Position numbers and translations under genes: made by a program. Below the pieces are notes generated by a model, which was given only the letters and a program-made list of their open reading frames with translations, was not told where the DNA came from and searched no databases. DNA of 64,000 bases from contig MLHP01000030.1 in assembly GCA_001999425.1 (NCBI GenBank), positions 1 to 64,000 of the forward strand, written 5' to 3'. Below, piece by piece: positions 21,460-29,582 of this stretch. Origin of the DNA: Rodentibacter genomosp. 2. Lineage in GTDB: Bacteria > Pseudomonadota > Gammaproteobacteria > Enterobacterales > Pasteurellaceae. Position 1 is the first letter of the stretch. Each line of letters begins with the position of its first letter.

Positions 21460-21520
21460 AAATAATTCGTTCTGATGATTATTTTTTCAAAATTGCGAGC
21501 ATTATCGCACATTTCAACAT

Positions 21521-21536
21521 CTGTGCAAATATCCAG
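21521..21536. promoter_or_regulatory. Candidate LexA (SOS) box between uvrA and ssb
   Basis: CTGTGCAAATATCCAG fits CTGT-N8-ACAG with one mismatch (C for A). It lies 62 bp upstream of uvrA and 77 bp upstream of ssb, the divergent pair that is SOS-controlled in many gammaproteobacteria. Confidence 0.6.
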
Positions 21537-21612
21537 TTAAATTTTATAGATCTTTTCAAAAATTTCAGGCAAAATAACCGCACTTTTTAAATAGGGAAAA
21601 AATGAGGATTTT

Positions 21613-22104
21613 ATGGCAGGCATTAATAAAGTAATTATCGTCGGTAATTTGGGAAACGATCCTGAAATCCGTACTATGCCAAACGGTGAGGCCGTGGCAA
21701 ACATCAGCGTGGCAACCAGTGAAAGCTGGAACGACAAAAATACCGGCGAACGCCGTGAAGTAACCGAATGGCATCGCATTGTATTATACCGTCGTCTTGC
21801 GGAAATCGCCGGTCAATATTTACGTAAAGGCTCGCAAGTATATGTAGAGGGTCGTTTGCGTACCCGTAAATGGCAAGATCAGAACGGTCAAGACCGTTAT
21901 ACCACAGAAATCCAGGGTGATAATTTACAAATGCTTGGTGGTCGTAACCAAGATTCATCAATGGCTGGAGGCTATGCACCACAAAGCAGTCAATCTTATA
22001 ATTCCAATCAGCCTAGCTACCAATCATCCCGTCCGGCGCCACAACAAGCCGCACCACAGGCTGAACCACCAATGGACGGATTTGATGATGATATTCCGTT
22101 CTAG
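21613..22104 (+). CDS. ssb: Single-stranded DNA-binding protein
   Basis: A 163-residue SSB that coats single-stranded DNA in replication, recombination and repair. The N-terminal OB fold starts [19 protein letters not shown]; a Gln/Ser/Pro-rich linker covers about 118-150; the acidic tip FDDDIPF binds partner proteins. An uptake word sits in the leader at about 21578. Confidence 0.97.
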   Translation: MAGINKVIIVGNLGNDPEIRTMPNGEAVANISVATSESWNDKNTGERREVTEWHRIVLYRRLAEIAGQYLRKGSQVYVEGRLRTRKWQDQNGQDRYTTEIQGDNLQMLGGRNQDSSMAGGYAPQSSQSYNSNQPSYQSSRPAPQQAAPQAEPPMDGFDDDIPF

Positions 22105-22147
22105 CACCTATATATTTTAGAAATGTAAAAAATAACCAAAAATTAGC

Positions 22148-22184
22148 AAGAGAATCAGCGCAAAACAATGATTCTCTTTTTTAT
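22148..22184 (+). terminator. ssb terminator
   Basis: A 10-bp stem AAGAGAATCA/TGATTCTCTT with an 11-nt loop and a T-run lies 43 bp after the ssb stop. Confidence 0.8.
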
Positions 22185-22425
22185 ACTTTTATTGATCCTT
22201 ACATCAAACTAAATTTATATATTTTTTTTAATTAGCTTGATGTATAAATTAGAAATATTCCTTTTCCAAAGGGAAAATATTTTCTTTTATTAGTTAACAA
22301 AGAAGCCGATATGGCTGATTTTTATTCAATTTTATGGGCAACCATAAACTAAATTATTAATCAGACCGTAAGCCACGTACAGAAAAACACGATTACTGTA
22401 AATAAGAGATTGAAAAGTAAACGAG
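22185..22425. other. AT-rich spacer without a recognisable gene
   Basis: Between the ssb terminator and the reductase terminator I see no supported coding sequence. An imperfect hairpin (ACATCAAACTAAATT with AATTAGCTTGATGT, 22201-22242) and a short TTTTCC/GGAAAA repeat near 22264 are the only structure. A 13-codon ATG frame at 22311 is not credible as a gene. Confidence 0.5.
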
Positions 22426-22459
22426 AAAAACGGCAGTGACATGACACGCTGCCGTTTTT
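22426..22459 (-). terminator. Terminator of the exported aldo/keto reductase
   Basis: An 11-bp stem AAAAACGGCAG/CTGCCGTTTTT with a 12-nt loop lies 5 bp beyond the stop codon of the minus-strand gene and has a T-run in that direction. Confidence 0.8.
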
Positions 22460-22463
22460 TCAT

Positions 22464-23603
22464 TTACTTCGCCTCAGAAAACTTCAAAATTGCTTCCGGT
22501 AGCCTTAACCCTGCGATTTCAATCGTGTCTAATTCTTTTCGGAATCGGGAAAATTCTTCGGTCGTGAATTTCACCGCATCCGCCCCTAAGTTATCCATTA
22601 AATGATACCCTTTTGTCGTGCCGGGAATGGGAACAATAAATGCTTTTTGTGCCAGCAACCATGCAAGAGAAAATTGGGCGGGAGTGCAACCTTTTTGATT
22701 TGCCCAACGTTTTACTAACTGAATTAACTTCACATTTTGTTGCATATTTTCAGGGGTAAAACGGGGAATAATGCCGCGTAAATCGTTAGCCGGATTGGCT
22801 TCAAAGCGGCTGTTTTCGTCCGTATAACCAGCGAGCGTTCCCATTGCGAGCGGCGACCATGGCACGAAACCAATGCCTAATTCTTCGCATACTGGGATCA
22901 CATCTTTTTCACGTCCACGGAAGAATAACGAGTATTCGCTTTGCACAGCAGTAAGTGGCTGAATAGCGTGCGCCTTGCGAATAGTCGCTTCACCGGCTTC
23001 CGATAAGCCCCAATTTAGCACTTTGCCTTGTTTCATTAAATCTTGAATTACCCCTGCTACCTCTTCAATTGGCACCTTCGGATCGACACGATGTTGATAA
23101 AGTAGGTCAATGCGGTCGGTTTGTAATCGCTGTAACATACCGTCCACTACTTGTTTAATGTGTTCCGGGCGGCTGTTTAATCCGCCTGTACGTTGCCCTG
23201 TTTTTTGATCGATATCCCAACCGAATTTGGTTGCTAATACCACTTGATCGCGAATACCTTTTAACCCTTCGCCAACCACGCGTTCACTTTCAAACGGTCC
23301 ATAAGCTTCGGCAGTATCAAAAAAAGTCACACCGTGATCAAATGCTTGACGCACAATGCGTACGGCTTGTTCGCGGCTTGGCTGCGGAACACCATACATA
23401 TTTTGTCCTAGACCTTGACAGCCCAAGCCTAATGAAGACACGGTTAAATTGCCTAATTGACGTTGGCTTGGAATTTTGTCGCCATTTGCATATTTTTGCG
23501 CATTTCCGACCGCTTGCGAAGCTACAGCGGTGCCACCCAAGCTTAAAGCCAACGCAGTTAAGCCACCTGCTTTTAATAAGTTACGTTTGGATTGATTGAT
23601 CAT
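22464..23603 (-). CDS. Exported aldo/keto reductase
   Basis: A 379-residue aldo/keto reductase with an N-terminal export signal. The leader SKRNLLKAGGLTALALSLG resembles a twin-arginine signal with Lys-Arg instead of Arg-Arg, ending near VASQA. The catalytic tetrad is visible: Asp and Tyr in FFDTAEAYGPFESE, Lys in VVLATKFGW and His in LLYQHRVD. The ATG at 23603 follows AAGGAGCAAAA. The substrate is unknown. It stands at the edge of the decaying reductase/hydrolase region but is itself intact, and lacks the TGAAT-N3-ATTCA box found upstream of its neighbours. Confidence 0.85.
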   Translation of the reverse strand: MINQSKRNLLKAGGLTALALSLGGTAVASQAVGNAQKYANGDKIPSQRQLGNLTVSSLGLGCQGLGQNMYGVPQPSREQAVRIVRQAFDHGVTFFDTAEAYGPFESERVVGEGLKGIRDQVVLATKFGWDIDQKTGQRTGGLNSRPEHIKQVVDGMLQRLQTDRIDLLYQHRVDPKVPIEEVAGVIQDLMKQGKVLNWGLSEAGEATIRKAHAIQPLTAVQSEYSLFFRGREKDVIPVCEELGIGFVPWSPLAMGTLAGYTDENSRFEANPANDLRGIIPRFTPENMQQNVKLIQLVKRWANQKGCTPAQFSLAWLLAQKAFIVPIPGTTKGYHLMDNLGADAVKFTTEEFSRFRKELDTIEIAGLRLPEAILKFSEAK

Positions 23604-23733
23604 TTTTGCTCCTTGATTGTTTTTGCTAAGGTACACATTGTTCAGCCCATTGGGGCGATGATTTTGAAAGTGCGGTGAGTTTTACAAAAGTTTTCGGGAC
23701 TGTATCGCAAATGCCCAATGGATGAGCCAATAT

Positions 23734-23772
23734 AGGGATGCGACGCACAGCGGACGCGAGCATCGCATCTCT
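23734..23772. repeat. Short inverted repeat between reductase and hydrolase genes
   Basis: AGGGATGCGA and TCGCATCTCT form a 10-bp stem (one G-T pair) around a 19-nt GC-rich loop. The composition differs from the surroundings. It resembles dispersed intergenic hairpins, but I see no second copy in the window. Confidence 0.4.
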
Positions 23773-23822
23773 ACAACCGTTAAACCATCGAAAAAATTTT
23801 TGCTAATCCGACCTCTTGAAGA

Positions 23823-24914
23823 CTATTTATCCAACCCCTTCTCTTTCAACCAACTTTCCATTAAGTCCGCCAGTTGTTCATTGTTTTTCTCGCCCATTAA
23901 GAAGTGCGAGTTACCTTTGATACCGATTTCAGGCAAGTGAATCAATGTTGCATCGCCGCCGTATTTATTTACCGTGTCCACGAATTGTCTTGCCATTGAA
24001 AACTCCGTCCCCCATTTGTCTTCACCTACATTGTCCGAACCCAGTTTGATGTAGTCGCCGTAATACAACACAATCGGGATTTGAGTAAGTTTTTTGAAAT
24101 CACTCATCGGCACGCCCATTGCGGTCGCACTTAAATGCTCAAATTTTGCTTTGGTGATTGTCGGCATATCGCTTTCAGGGAAGACAAATGGCGTACCGCC
24201 CGGCTCGAATGCCACAATCGCTTTCACATTCGGGGTCCGTATTGCCGCACGCCAACCGATTGTGCCTCCCATTGAATGGGTGACTAACACCGCGCCATCG
24301 GTTTTATCTACCAGTTGAGCCAATACATCGGCGTTCAAATCGTTATCTAGCGGGCCGCTACCAATCGTCCACGCTTGTTGGAAGTTTTGATACGCGACGT
24401 CCCCCTCAGGGAATTGGGTATTCGGAACAGCTTTGCCATTTTCAAAATGTCCGACACGGGACAGAATATAGAAGGTTTTATCGCCATACATTGGGTTGCT
24501 TGCCCAAGGGGTTGCAGGATCTAGGGCTTTAGTGGATAAATTTGCTTTACCGCTACGTGGTTGATCAAGCAAATACACACCATAACCTTTACGAACGAAC
24601 AAGGTATCAAAACCTTCACGACCATCCACCGTGCTTTCCCAAGTACGGGAAGATTGCGCCCCGCCGTGTTGGAAAACGAGCGGGAGTGTTTTTGCATTCA
24701 CCGGTTTTTGGAATTTCACATACGCAAAATCACCATAAGCGCGTTGCCCGTCCGGCGAAATAAAATTTTCTTGTGAAAACCTGCCTTCGTGCATGACATA
24801 AGCCCCACCTACGGTAAAGCTGCCTTGCTCTGTAATCTGTAATGGTGCTTTAGCAAATGTGGTTGCCATCATCATTGAAAGGGCAGAAATAGTGAGTAAT
24901 TTTTTAAATTTCAC
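23823..24914 (-). CDS. Secreted alpha/beta hydrolase (esterase-like)
   Basis: A 363-residue protein with a signal peptide (KFKKLLTISALSMMMATTFA) and an alpha/beta-hydrolase fold. The nucleophile elbow is THSMGG (serine about residue 220) and a C-terminal GNSHFLMG supplies the likely histidine. It probably acts in the periplasm on an ester or lactone; the substrate is unknown. It lies downstream of box A (25002-25014) and a TAAAAT hexamer, so it is the best preserved hydrolase of the proposed LysR regulon. Confidence 0.8.
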   Translation of the reverse strand: MKFKKLLTISALSMMMATTFAKAPLQITEQGSFTVGGAYVMHEGRFSQENFISPDGQRAYGDFAYVKFQKPVNAKTLPLVFQHGGAQSSRTWESTVDGREGFDTLFVRKGYGVYLLDQPRSGKANLSTKALDPATPWASNPMYGDKTFYILSRVGHFENGKAVPNTQFPEGDVAYQNFQQAWTIGSGPLDNDLNADVLAQLVDKTDGAVLVTHSMGGTIGWRAAIRTPNVKAIVAFEPGGTPFVFPESDMPTITKAKFEHLSATAMGVPMSDFKKLTQIPIVLYYGDYIKLGSDNVGEDKWGTEFSMARQFVDTVNKYGGDATLIHLPEIGIKGNSHFLMGEKNNEQLADLMESWLKEKGLDK

Positions 24915-24949
24915 TTTTGATCCTTATTGAATATCATCAAAGTGCGGTC

Positions 24950-25014
24950 ATTTTAATGAAAGCATTTGTACTAAAAAATAGGGTATAATAGGATAACCTT
25001 GTGAATAAAATTCA
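24950..25014 (-). promoter_or_regulatory. Regulon box A: T-N11-A palindrome plus -10 upstream of the hydrolase gene
   Basis: The palindrome TGAATAAAATTCA (25002-25014) is centred 53 bp upstream of TAAAAT (24955-24950 on the minus strand), which lies about 36 bp before the hydrolase ATG. That puts the box near -65, the usual recognition site for LysR activators. Boxes B, C and D repeat the arrangement. Confidence 0.65.
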
Positions 25015-25018
25015 ATAA

Positions 25019-25357
25019 TTATTGAGTTTGAATCCGCTCTTTCCAAAATACCACTGCCGCCCTTTCCCATCCTTCCGCACTCGTGCCTGTACCTAAAGCA
25101 AAGCCGTGTCCGAAGTTAGGGTAAAGATGAAATTCGGTAGGAACACCCATTTGGCTTAAATACGTGATGCGTTGTTGCATTACTTGAGGGGACGCGATGC
25201 CGTCATTTTCATCAACCGCCACAAAAGTGGCGGGTTCGCCTGTTGAGTTCACATCACAATGTCCGGTATAAAGTATCACGACAGTTGAAGGTTGTGCTAT
25301 CAAAGGCATAGCTATCGTTCCTGCTAAAAGTGTGGTTAAAAAAGTAGATGTTTTCAT
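25019..25357 (-). pseudogene. Internally deleted alpha/beta hydrolase
   Basis: A 112-residue open frame keeps a signal peptide (KTSTFLTTLLAGTIAMPLIA) and the C-terminal part of an acyl-hydrolase, including FVAVDENDGI and YPNFGHGFALG, which would supply the triad Asp and His. The middle with the nucleophile serine is missing. Normal relatives are about 280-320 residues. It looks like an in-frame internal deletion and cannot be catalytic. Confidence 0.75.
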
Positions 25358-25401
25358 TATTTTTCCCGATTATCGTTCAAACTCAGAAGTGCACGCTGAA
25401 C

Positions 25402-25671
25402 TCACTTTGGCCCTTGTACCATTGGACAATTATTCGGCTCTTTGATGCCATCAAAATTCTCATTGGGTTGATCGGCTAAGGTCGAAGAAAACAGAGTGGA
25501 AAAGTCCTGCGTGCGTTCGCCTTTTTCGGCAAAGAGTTCAACGTTTGAACCTAAATTCTCTTTTTGCTTATTACGAACCAAAGCACGCACTTGATAGACT
25601 TCTGTTAATGCTTGTTTTACTACGAGTTGTCCAATGCTGCCGGTTACACCAATTACTAAAATCTGTTTCAT
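25402..25671 (-). pseudogene. Internally deleted NAD(P)-binding (NmrA-like) reductase
   Basis: An 89-residue frame joins the N-terminal Rossmann strand-loop (ILVIGVTGSIGQLVVKQAL) directly to a segment resembling the C-terminal tail of the same family (DFSTLF...FDGIKEPNN). Family members are about 250-290 residues, so about two thirds are gone. It follows the YdcZ-like gene by 19 bp and was probably in its operon. Confidence 0.65.
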
Positions 25672-25690
25672 TTTTTCTCCTATTTTCTTT

Positions 25691-26629
25691 CTATTTACTT
25701 AACTGAATCATCACTATGCCGGCTAATAGAATGATTAACCCTAAGATTTGCCAAAACCCGATAGTTTTTTTATTTGCACCCAGTAAGCCGAATTGGTCGA
25801 TGAGCAGGCTGCCGATGAGTAAACCTAATAATGAGGTAACAATTGCGCCCTCCGTACCGATTTCAGGGACAATAATCACGATACCGCCGATATAAATCGC
25901 GCCTAAAATCCCACCAAACCATTGCCAATAAGGTTGTGGTCGTTTGATGGTTACAGCTAAATTTCTCCAAGCAATCGGTTCTTTGAAAGAAATAACCACA
26001 GCGAGTAATACGGTCCCGATGACGAAAGGTACAAGCACTGATTGTAAGGTAGAGTTTAGCGTGAGACGTAAGGTTGCATTCACTGCTGGCGTTATACCTG
26101 ACGCCACGCCACCTAAAATGCCGAGCAATTGCCAGATGAAGATCGAACCTTCTCGACGTTGGGTTTGTTGTTTGAGCGATGGCAACACAATCGCCACGAA
26201 AATCCCCACCAATACGCTGGCTAAACCGACAATACGTAAAGGGGTAACCTCATACTCCGGCGCGGAAAACCAGCCGAAAGTGTCAATCAACGAGCCGGTA
26301 ATGACTTGCCCTAAAATTGGCATAATCGCCGTTTGTACACTGCCCAATCGTGGAAAAATCAGAATATTTACCGTTAGCCCAAACATCACCAACAGCCCAC
26401 CAAACCAAATCCACCAAGGGGATTTAACAACCACATCGTCCGTAATTGCCAATGTTTCGCCTTGTAAAATTAACAATAAAATCAATACCACCGAACCGAC
26501 AAAAAATGACACGAATGACGAAAGCAACGGTGACACCACCGCTTTACGCAATACAGCGTTAATCCCTGTTTGAAAAGCAATCCCCATTCCGACAGCAATA
26601 CCGATGAGGGCGGCAAGATATAACAACAT
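25691..26629 (-). CDS. DMT-superfamily (YdcZ/DUF606) membrane protein
   Basis: A 312-residue integral membrane protein with about ten hydrophobic segments arranged as two similar halves, as in the YdcZ/DUF606 family of drug/metabolite transporters. The substrate is unknown. The ATG at 26629 has AAGGAGAATTTT in front. It is intact, unlike its two downstream neighbours, and has regulon box B upstream. Confidence 0.83.
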   Translation of the reverse strand: MLLYLAALIGIAVGMGIAFQTGINAVLRKAVVSPLLSSFVSFFVGSVVLILLLILQGETLAITDDVVVKSPWWIWFGGLLVMFGLTVNILIFPRLGSVQTAIMPILGQVITGSLIDTFGWFSAPEYEVTPLRIVGLASVLVGIFVAIVLPSLKQQTQRREGSIFIWQLLGILGGVASGITPAVNATLRLTLNSTLQSVLVPFVIGTVLLAVVISFKEPIAWRNLAVTIKRPQPYWQWFGGILGAIYIGGIVIIVPEIGTEGAIVTSLLGLLIGSLLIDQFGLLGANKKTIGFWQILGLIILLAGIVMIQLSK

Positions 26630-26661
26630 AAAATTCTCCTTCAATATGAGTTAATGAGGTT

Positions 26662-26727
26662 ATTGTACGGCGGTGAGATTGTTTTGATTAGATGGGTAAA
26701 ACGGGAAGGGGTTATAAATAGAATTCA
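26662..26727 (-). promoter_or_regulatory. Regulon box B plus -10 upstream of the YdcZ-like gene
   Basis: TAAATAGAATTCA (26715-26727; one mismatch in the left arm) is centred 54 bp upstream of TACAAT (26667-26662, minus strand). The ATG is 33 bp beyond. Same geometry as boxes A, C and D. Confidence 0.6.
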
Positions 26728-26742
26728 ACAATCTTTTTACGT

Positions 26743-26764
26743 CTAGGGTAACAAGTTACCCTAG
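26743..26764. repeat. 22-bp perfect palindrome CTAGGGTAAC-AA-GTTACCCTAG
   Basis: Ten-base arms with a 2-nt centre, ten bases past the 3' end of the broken hydrolase. It has no T-run, so it is not a standard terminator and looks more like an operator or a repeat end. A related sequence lies at 32831-32857. Confidence 0.6.
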
Positions 26765-26773
26765 GCGACAGTG

Positions 26774-27834
26774 TTATAACTTAGTTCCAAAAAATTCCCG
26801 AAGTTTTTCACTAATCTGTTTGGTAAATTCCGGTTTCCAATAAGTCTGAATGTATGTTGCGCCTTTTACCAAGAACAACTCCTTGTCTTTCGTGCCGGTT
26901 GCTTTTTCAAACACTTCTTCCGTCATATACAAGCTATCGGCTTTATCGCCGGCGATCATCAATAACGGTTGGTCGATGAGCTCCACTTGATCGCGAGCGT
27001 CAAATACAATTAAAGCTTGAAAGCGTATAGTTGGTTTGAGAGTTTGGGTGAGCGTAGCTGTTGGCGTAGTATTCGTAACCCTCGCGATACATTTCAAACG
27101 GCAATGCTGCGACTTGTTCCGGCGTTAATCCAGCCCCAAAAGCAGGGGAATAGTCCACTTCGCCCGTTGCCACTTCTTTCGCACGTGCATTGGATGCCTG
27201 TTTTAAGCGTTGGACTATGCTGTCTTTCTGTGAGTTTACAAAATCGTTGAGGCGTACTTCGCCTGAGTTAAACATTGATACGGTAGCGATTGATTTAAAA
27301 CGTTTGTCTGTTTTCGCCGCGTTGATGGAATAACCGCCACCGCCACAAATGCCAAGTAAACCTAAACGATCTGTATCCACACCTTTAAAGGAGCTGATGA
27401 AATCAGCCGCAGCACGAATATCTTCAGTACGGAATTGCGGTTTGTCGATATACCGAGGTATGCCACCACTGCCCCATTGATACGCTGCGTCAAACGCAAT
27501 CGTAATTATAACCTTGCTCTGCCAGTTTTTGTGCATATAAACCTGCAACTTGTTCTTTTACTCCACCGTTCGGGTGAGCTACCACGATCATAGGGTATTT
27601 TTTGTTGGGCTCGAAATTCTCTGGTGTATAGACATTCGCCACTGCGTCCACGCCGTTTGCTTTGTAATGGACGGTTTGAATATTAACCTTGCCTTGCTCG
27701 TTTTGGATAATTGCACCGTCATAAGTGAGTGTAAACGGGTTAAATTTGTAATCTGCTGCCATAGCATTTGCTCCTGCTAATATTGATCCGATAAATAAAG
27801 TAGAAAGTAATGTTTTTTTGAAAATCTGTTTCAT
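26774..27834 (-). pseudogene. Frameshifted secreted alpha/beta hydrolase (dienelactone-hydrolase-like)
   Basis: Three frames together give one protein of about 350 residues. The start has a signal peptide (KQIFKKTLLSTLFIGS, start 27834); the middle carries the GICGGGGYS nucleophile motif; the end has LLMIAGDKADS, but the expected C-terminal His is not obvious (KGATYIQTYW). The first shift is near 27,490-27,510 (after EQGYN) and the second near 27,000-27,030 (before VFDARDQ). Box C lies upstream. Sequencing error is possible, but the decay of the neighbours argues against it. Confidence 0.85.
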
Positions 27835-27866
27835 AGCGTTGTTCCTTGTTTTGCGTTGATGGGAAA

Positions 27867-27932
27867 AGTATAGCGGAAAGGGATTGTGCTGATTAGTAGG
27901 TGAAAATGGCATATGGTTTTGAATGAAATTCA
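27867..27932 (-). promoter_or_regulatory. Regulon box C plus -10 upstream of the broken hydrolase
   Basis: TGAATGAAATTCA (27920-27932) is centred 54 bp upstream of TATACT (27872-27867, minus strand); the ATG is 33 bp further. This copy is a perfect arm-to-arm palindrome (TGAAT/ATTCA). Confidence 0.65.
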
Positions 27933-28129
27933 ACAATTTAATTCAATACTGCAGCCGGTGAGACTTCTTTTATTATTTGAAAAAATGGGCGGGAAAACGA
28001 CCACTCTTTTCACATTTATCGACAAATTGCGCACAAAAAAATCGCAAAAACAAGACTACTTTTTTATCTATTTTTTTTAATAGAGTTTCCTCTCCGTTAA
28101 TTCATTATTCACTAATTAGGAGTAAATAC

Positions 28130-28464
28130 ATGCAAATGCATTGGGTGTTTCTTGCCACCGCAATTTTAGCTGAAGTATTAGGTTCTTCTATGTTGAAATT
28201 AAGCGACGGATTCAGCAAATTATTACCATCAATCGGCGTTGTGATCCGTTTTTCTGTCTGTTTTGGGCATTATCAATGGCATTAAAAACTATGCCTTTGG
28301 TAACAGCTTATGCCATTTGGGCAGGCGTGGGCTTGGTACTCACTGTATTAGTAAGTGTGATCTTTTTCGGACAAAAAGCAGATTTAATCGGTATTATCAG
28401 TATCGGCTTGATTTTGCTCGGCGTAGTGATGTTAAACACATTATCTAATATGTCCAGGCACTAA
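28130..28464 (+). pseudogene. Frameshifted small multidrug resistance (EmrE/QacE-like) exporter
   Basis: The first frame (from 28130, behind TTAGGAGTAAATAC) encodes the first SMR helix with the conserved glutamate in ATILAEVLGSSMLK-like context. It loses frame in a run of five Ts at 28249-28253. Adding one T restores FFCLFWALSMALKTMPLV and the rest of the four-helix protein (about 111 residues) to the stop at 28464. As written, only a 51-residue truncated product is made. It is the only plus-strand gene in this stretch. Confidence 0.85.
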
Positions 28465-28503
28465 TTGACAAGAAAGAGCAGTTGAAAATTAAAGGGATTT
28501 TGC

Positions 28504-28536
28504 AAAAAACGGAAGTGAAAACTTCCGTTTTTTCTT
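28504..28536. terminator. Bidirectional terminator between SMR and reductase genes
   Basis: A perfect 13-bp stem AAAAAACGGAAGT/ACTTCCGTTTTTT with a GAAA loop serves both converging genes. Confidence 0.88.
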
Positions 28537-28552
28537 TTATATCTTATATATC

Positions 28553-29398
28553 TTACCCACGAAATTCAGCCAACCATTTAATCATCGCAGGATCACGGTG
28601 ATCAAAAATAATTTCGTCACGGTTCAAGGTTGCGATGTCGGCAAAATCTTGTTCATCTAAGGTGAAGCCGAAAATATCGTGATTTTCGATCATACGTTCT
28701 TCTTTCACCGATTTTGGAATAATCGCCACACCACGTTGGTTTAACCAACGTAAAATCACTTGTGCCACAGACTTGCCGTGTTTTTCGGCGATTTTGGTTA
28801 ATATCGGGTTAGTGAAAATATCAAATTTGCCTTCTGCCAATGGCCCCCAAGATTGGTGCAAAATGCCGTATTCTTTGTGGAACGCTAACTCCGCTTCGCG
28901 TTGGTAGAACGGGTGTGTTTCAATTTGGTTTACCGCCGGCACGATCTCGTGGCAAGTAATGAGATCCATTAAGCGGTCTGTATGGAAGTTACACACGCCA
29001 ATCGCACGGGCTTTACCTGCTTTATATAAATCCTCCATTGCTCGCCATTGTTCGTGGACATCACCAAACGGTTGATGCATTAAATAGAGATCCACATAAT
29101 CCAAGCCTAAACGCTCAAGGGAATCTGCCAACGCTTTTTTGGTGTTTTCGTAACCGTTTTGGCGTTGAATCCATAGCTTGGTGGTGACGAAAATTTCTTC
29201 ACGAGGAATACCGCTGGCTTTGATTGCACGACCCACACCGCCTTCGTTGGCATACACCGCAGCGGTATCCAATAAACGATACCCCGCTTTCAACGCCGTT
29301 AATACCGCTTTTTCGGTTTCGTCATCACTCACTTGAAATACTCCAAAACCGACCATTGGCATTTCGATACCGTTATTTAGTTTAGACATTTGTTCCAT
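28553..29398 (-). CDS. Aldo/keto reductase (2,5-diketogluconate reductase-like)
   Basis: A 281-residue cytoplasmic NADPH-dependent aldo/keto reductase. Asp and Tyr are in LLDTAAVYANEGGVG, Lys in VTTKLWIQ and His in LYLMHQPFGDVHEQW. It ends with a family-typical C-terminal loop and is full length, with no signal peptide. The ATG at 29398 follows AGGAGAAACAAA. Box D and a TATAAT lie upstream. It is the only intact catalytic gene inside the most decayed part of the region. Confidence 0.9.
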   Translation of the reverse strand: MEQMSKLNNGIEMPMVGFGVFQVSDDETEKAVLTALKAGYRLLDTAAVYANEGGVGRAIKASGIPREEIFVTTKLWIQRQNGYENTKKALADSLERLGLDYVDLYLMHQPFGDVHEQWRAMEDLYKAGKARAIGVCNFHTDRLMDLITCHEIVPAVNQIETHPFYQREAELAFHKEYGILHQSWGPLAEGKFDIFTNPILTKIAEKHGKSVAQVILRWLNQRGVAIIPKSVKEERMIENHDIFGFTLDEQDFADIATLNRDEIIFDHRDPAMIKWLAEFRG

Positions 29399-29438
29399 TT
29401 TGTTTCTCCTGTAGGATGTAACTTGTGTTGATGGGGAT

Positions 29439-29504
29439 ATTATAGAAAAGCAAAGTTTCATTAACTAGACGGAAAATGTTTCACAGCCTCGTGAATTAAA
29501 TTCA
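29439..29504 (-). promoter_or_regulatory. Regulon box D plus -10 upstream of the aldo/keto reductase
   Basis: TGAATTAAATTCA (29492-29504) is centred 54 bp upstream of a consensus TATAAT (29444-29439, minus strand). The -35 position has only TAGTTA, consistent with dependence on an activator. Confidence 0.7.
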
Positions 29505-29582
29505 ACAATCAACAAAAGAGCGGTCGATTTTCTCAAAGATTTTGCAAAACAAAAACAGAAGCCCATCACTGCCGTTTCTATC

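Noticed and set aside
22311..22352. A 13-codon ATG frame in the ssb downstream spacer
   Set aside because: No ribosome site, no continuation and no similarity; too short to support.
23734..23772. GC-rich inverted repeat as a mobile element (MITE)
   Set aside because: Only one copy is visible, with no target-site duplication. Kept as a low-confidence repeat only.
25944..26573. A 209-codon open frame on the plus strand
   Set aside because: Shadow of the YdcZ-like membrane protein on the minus strand; the composition is a complement artefact.
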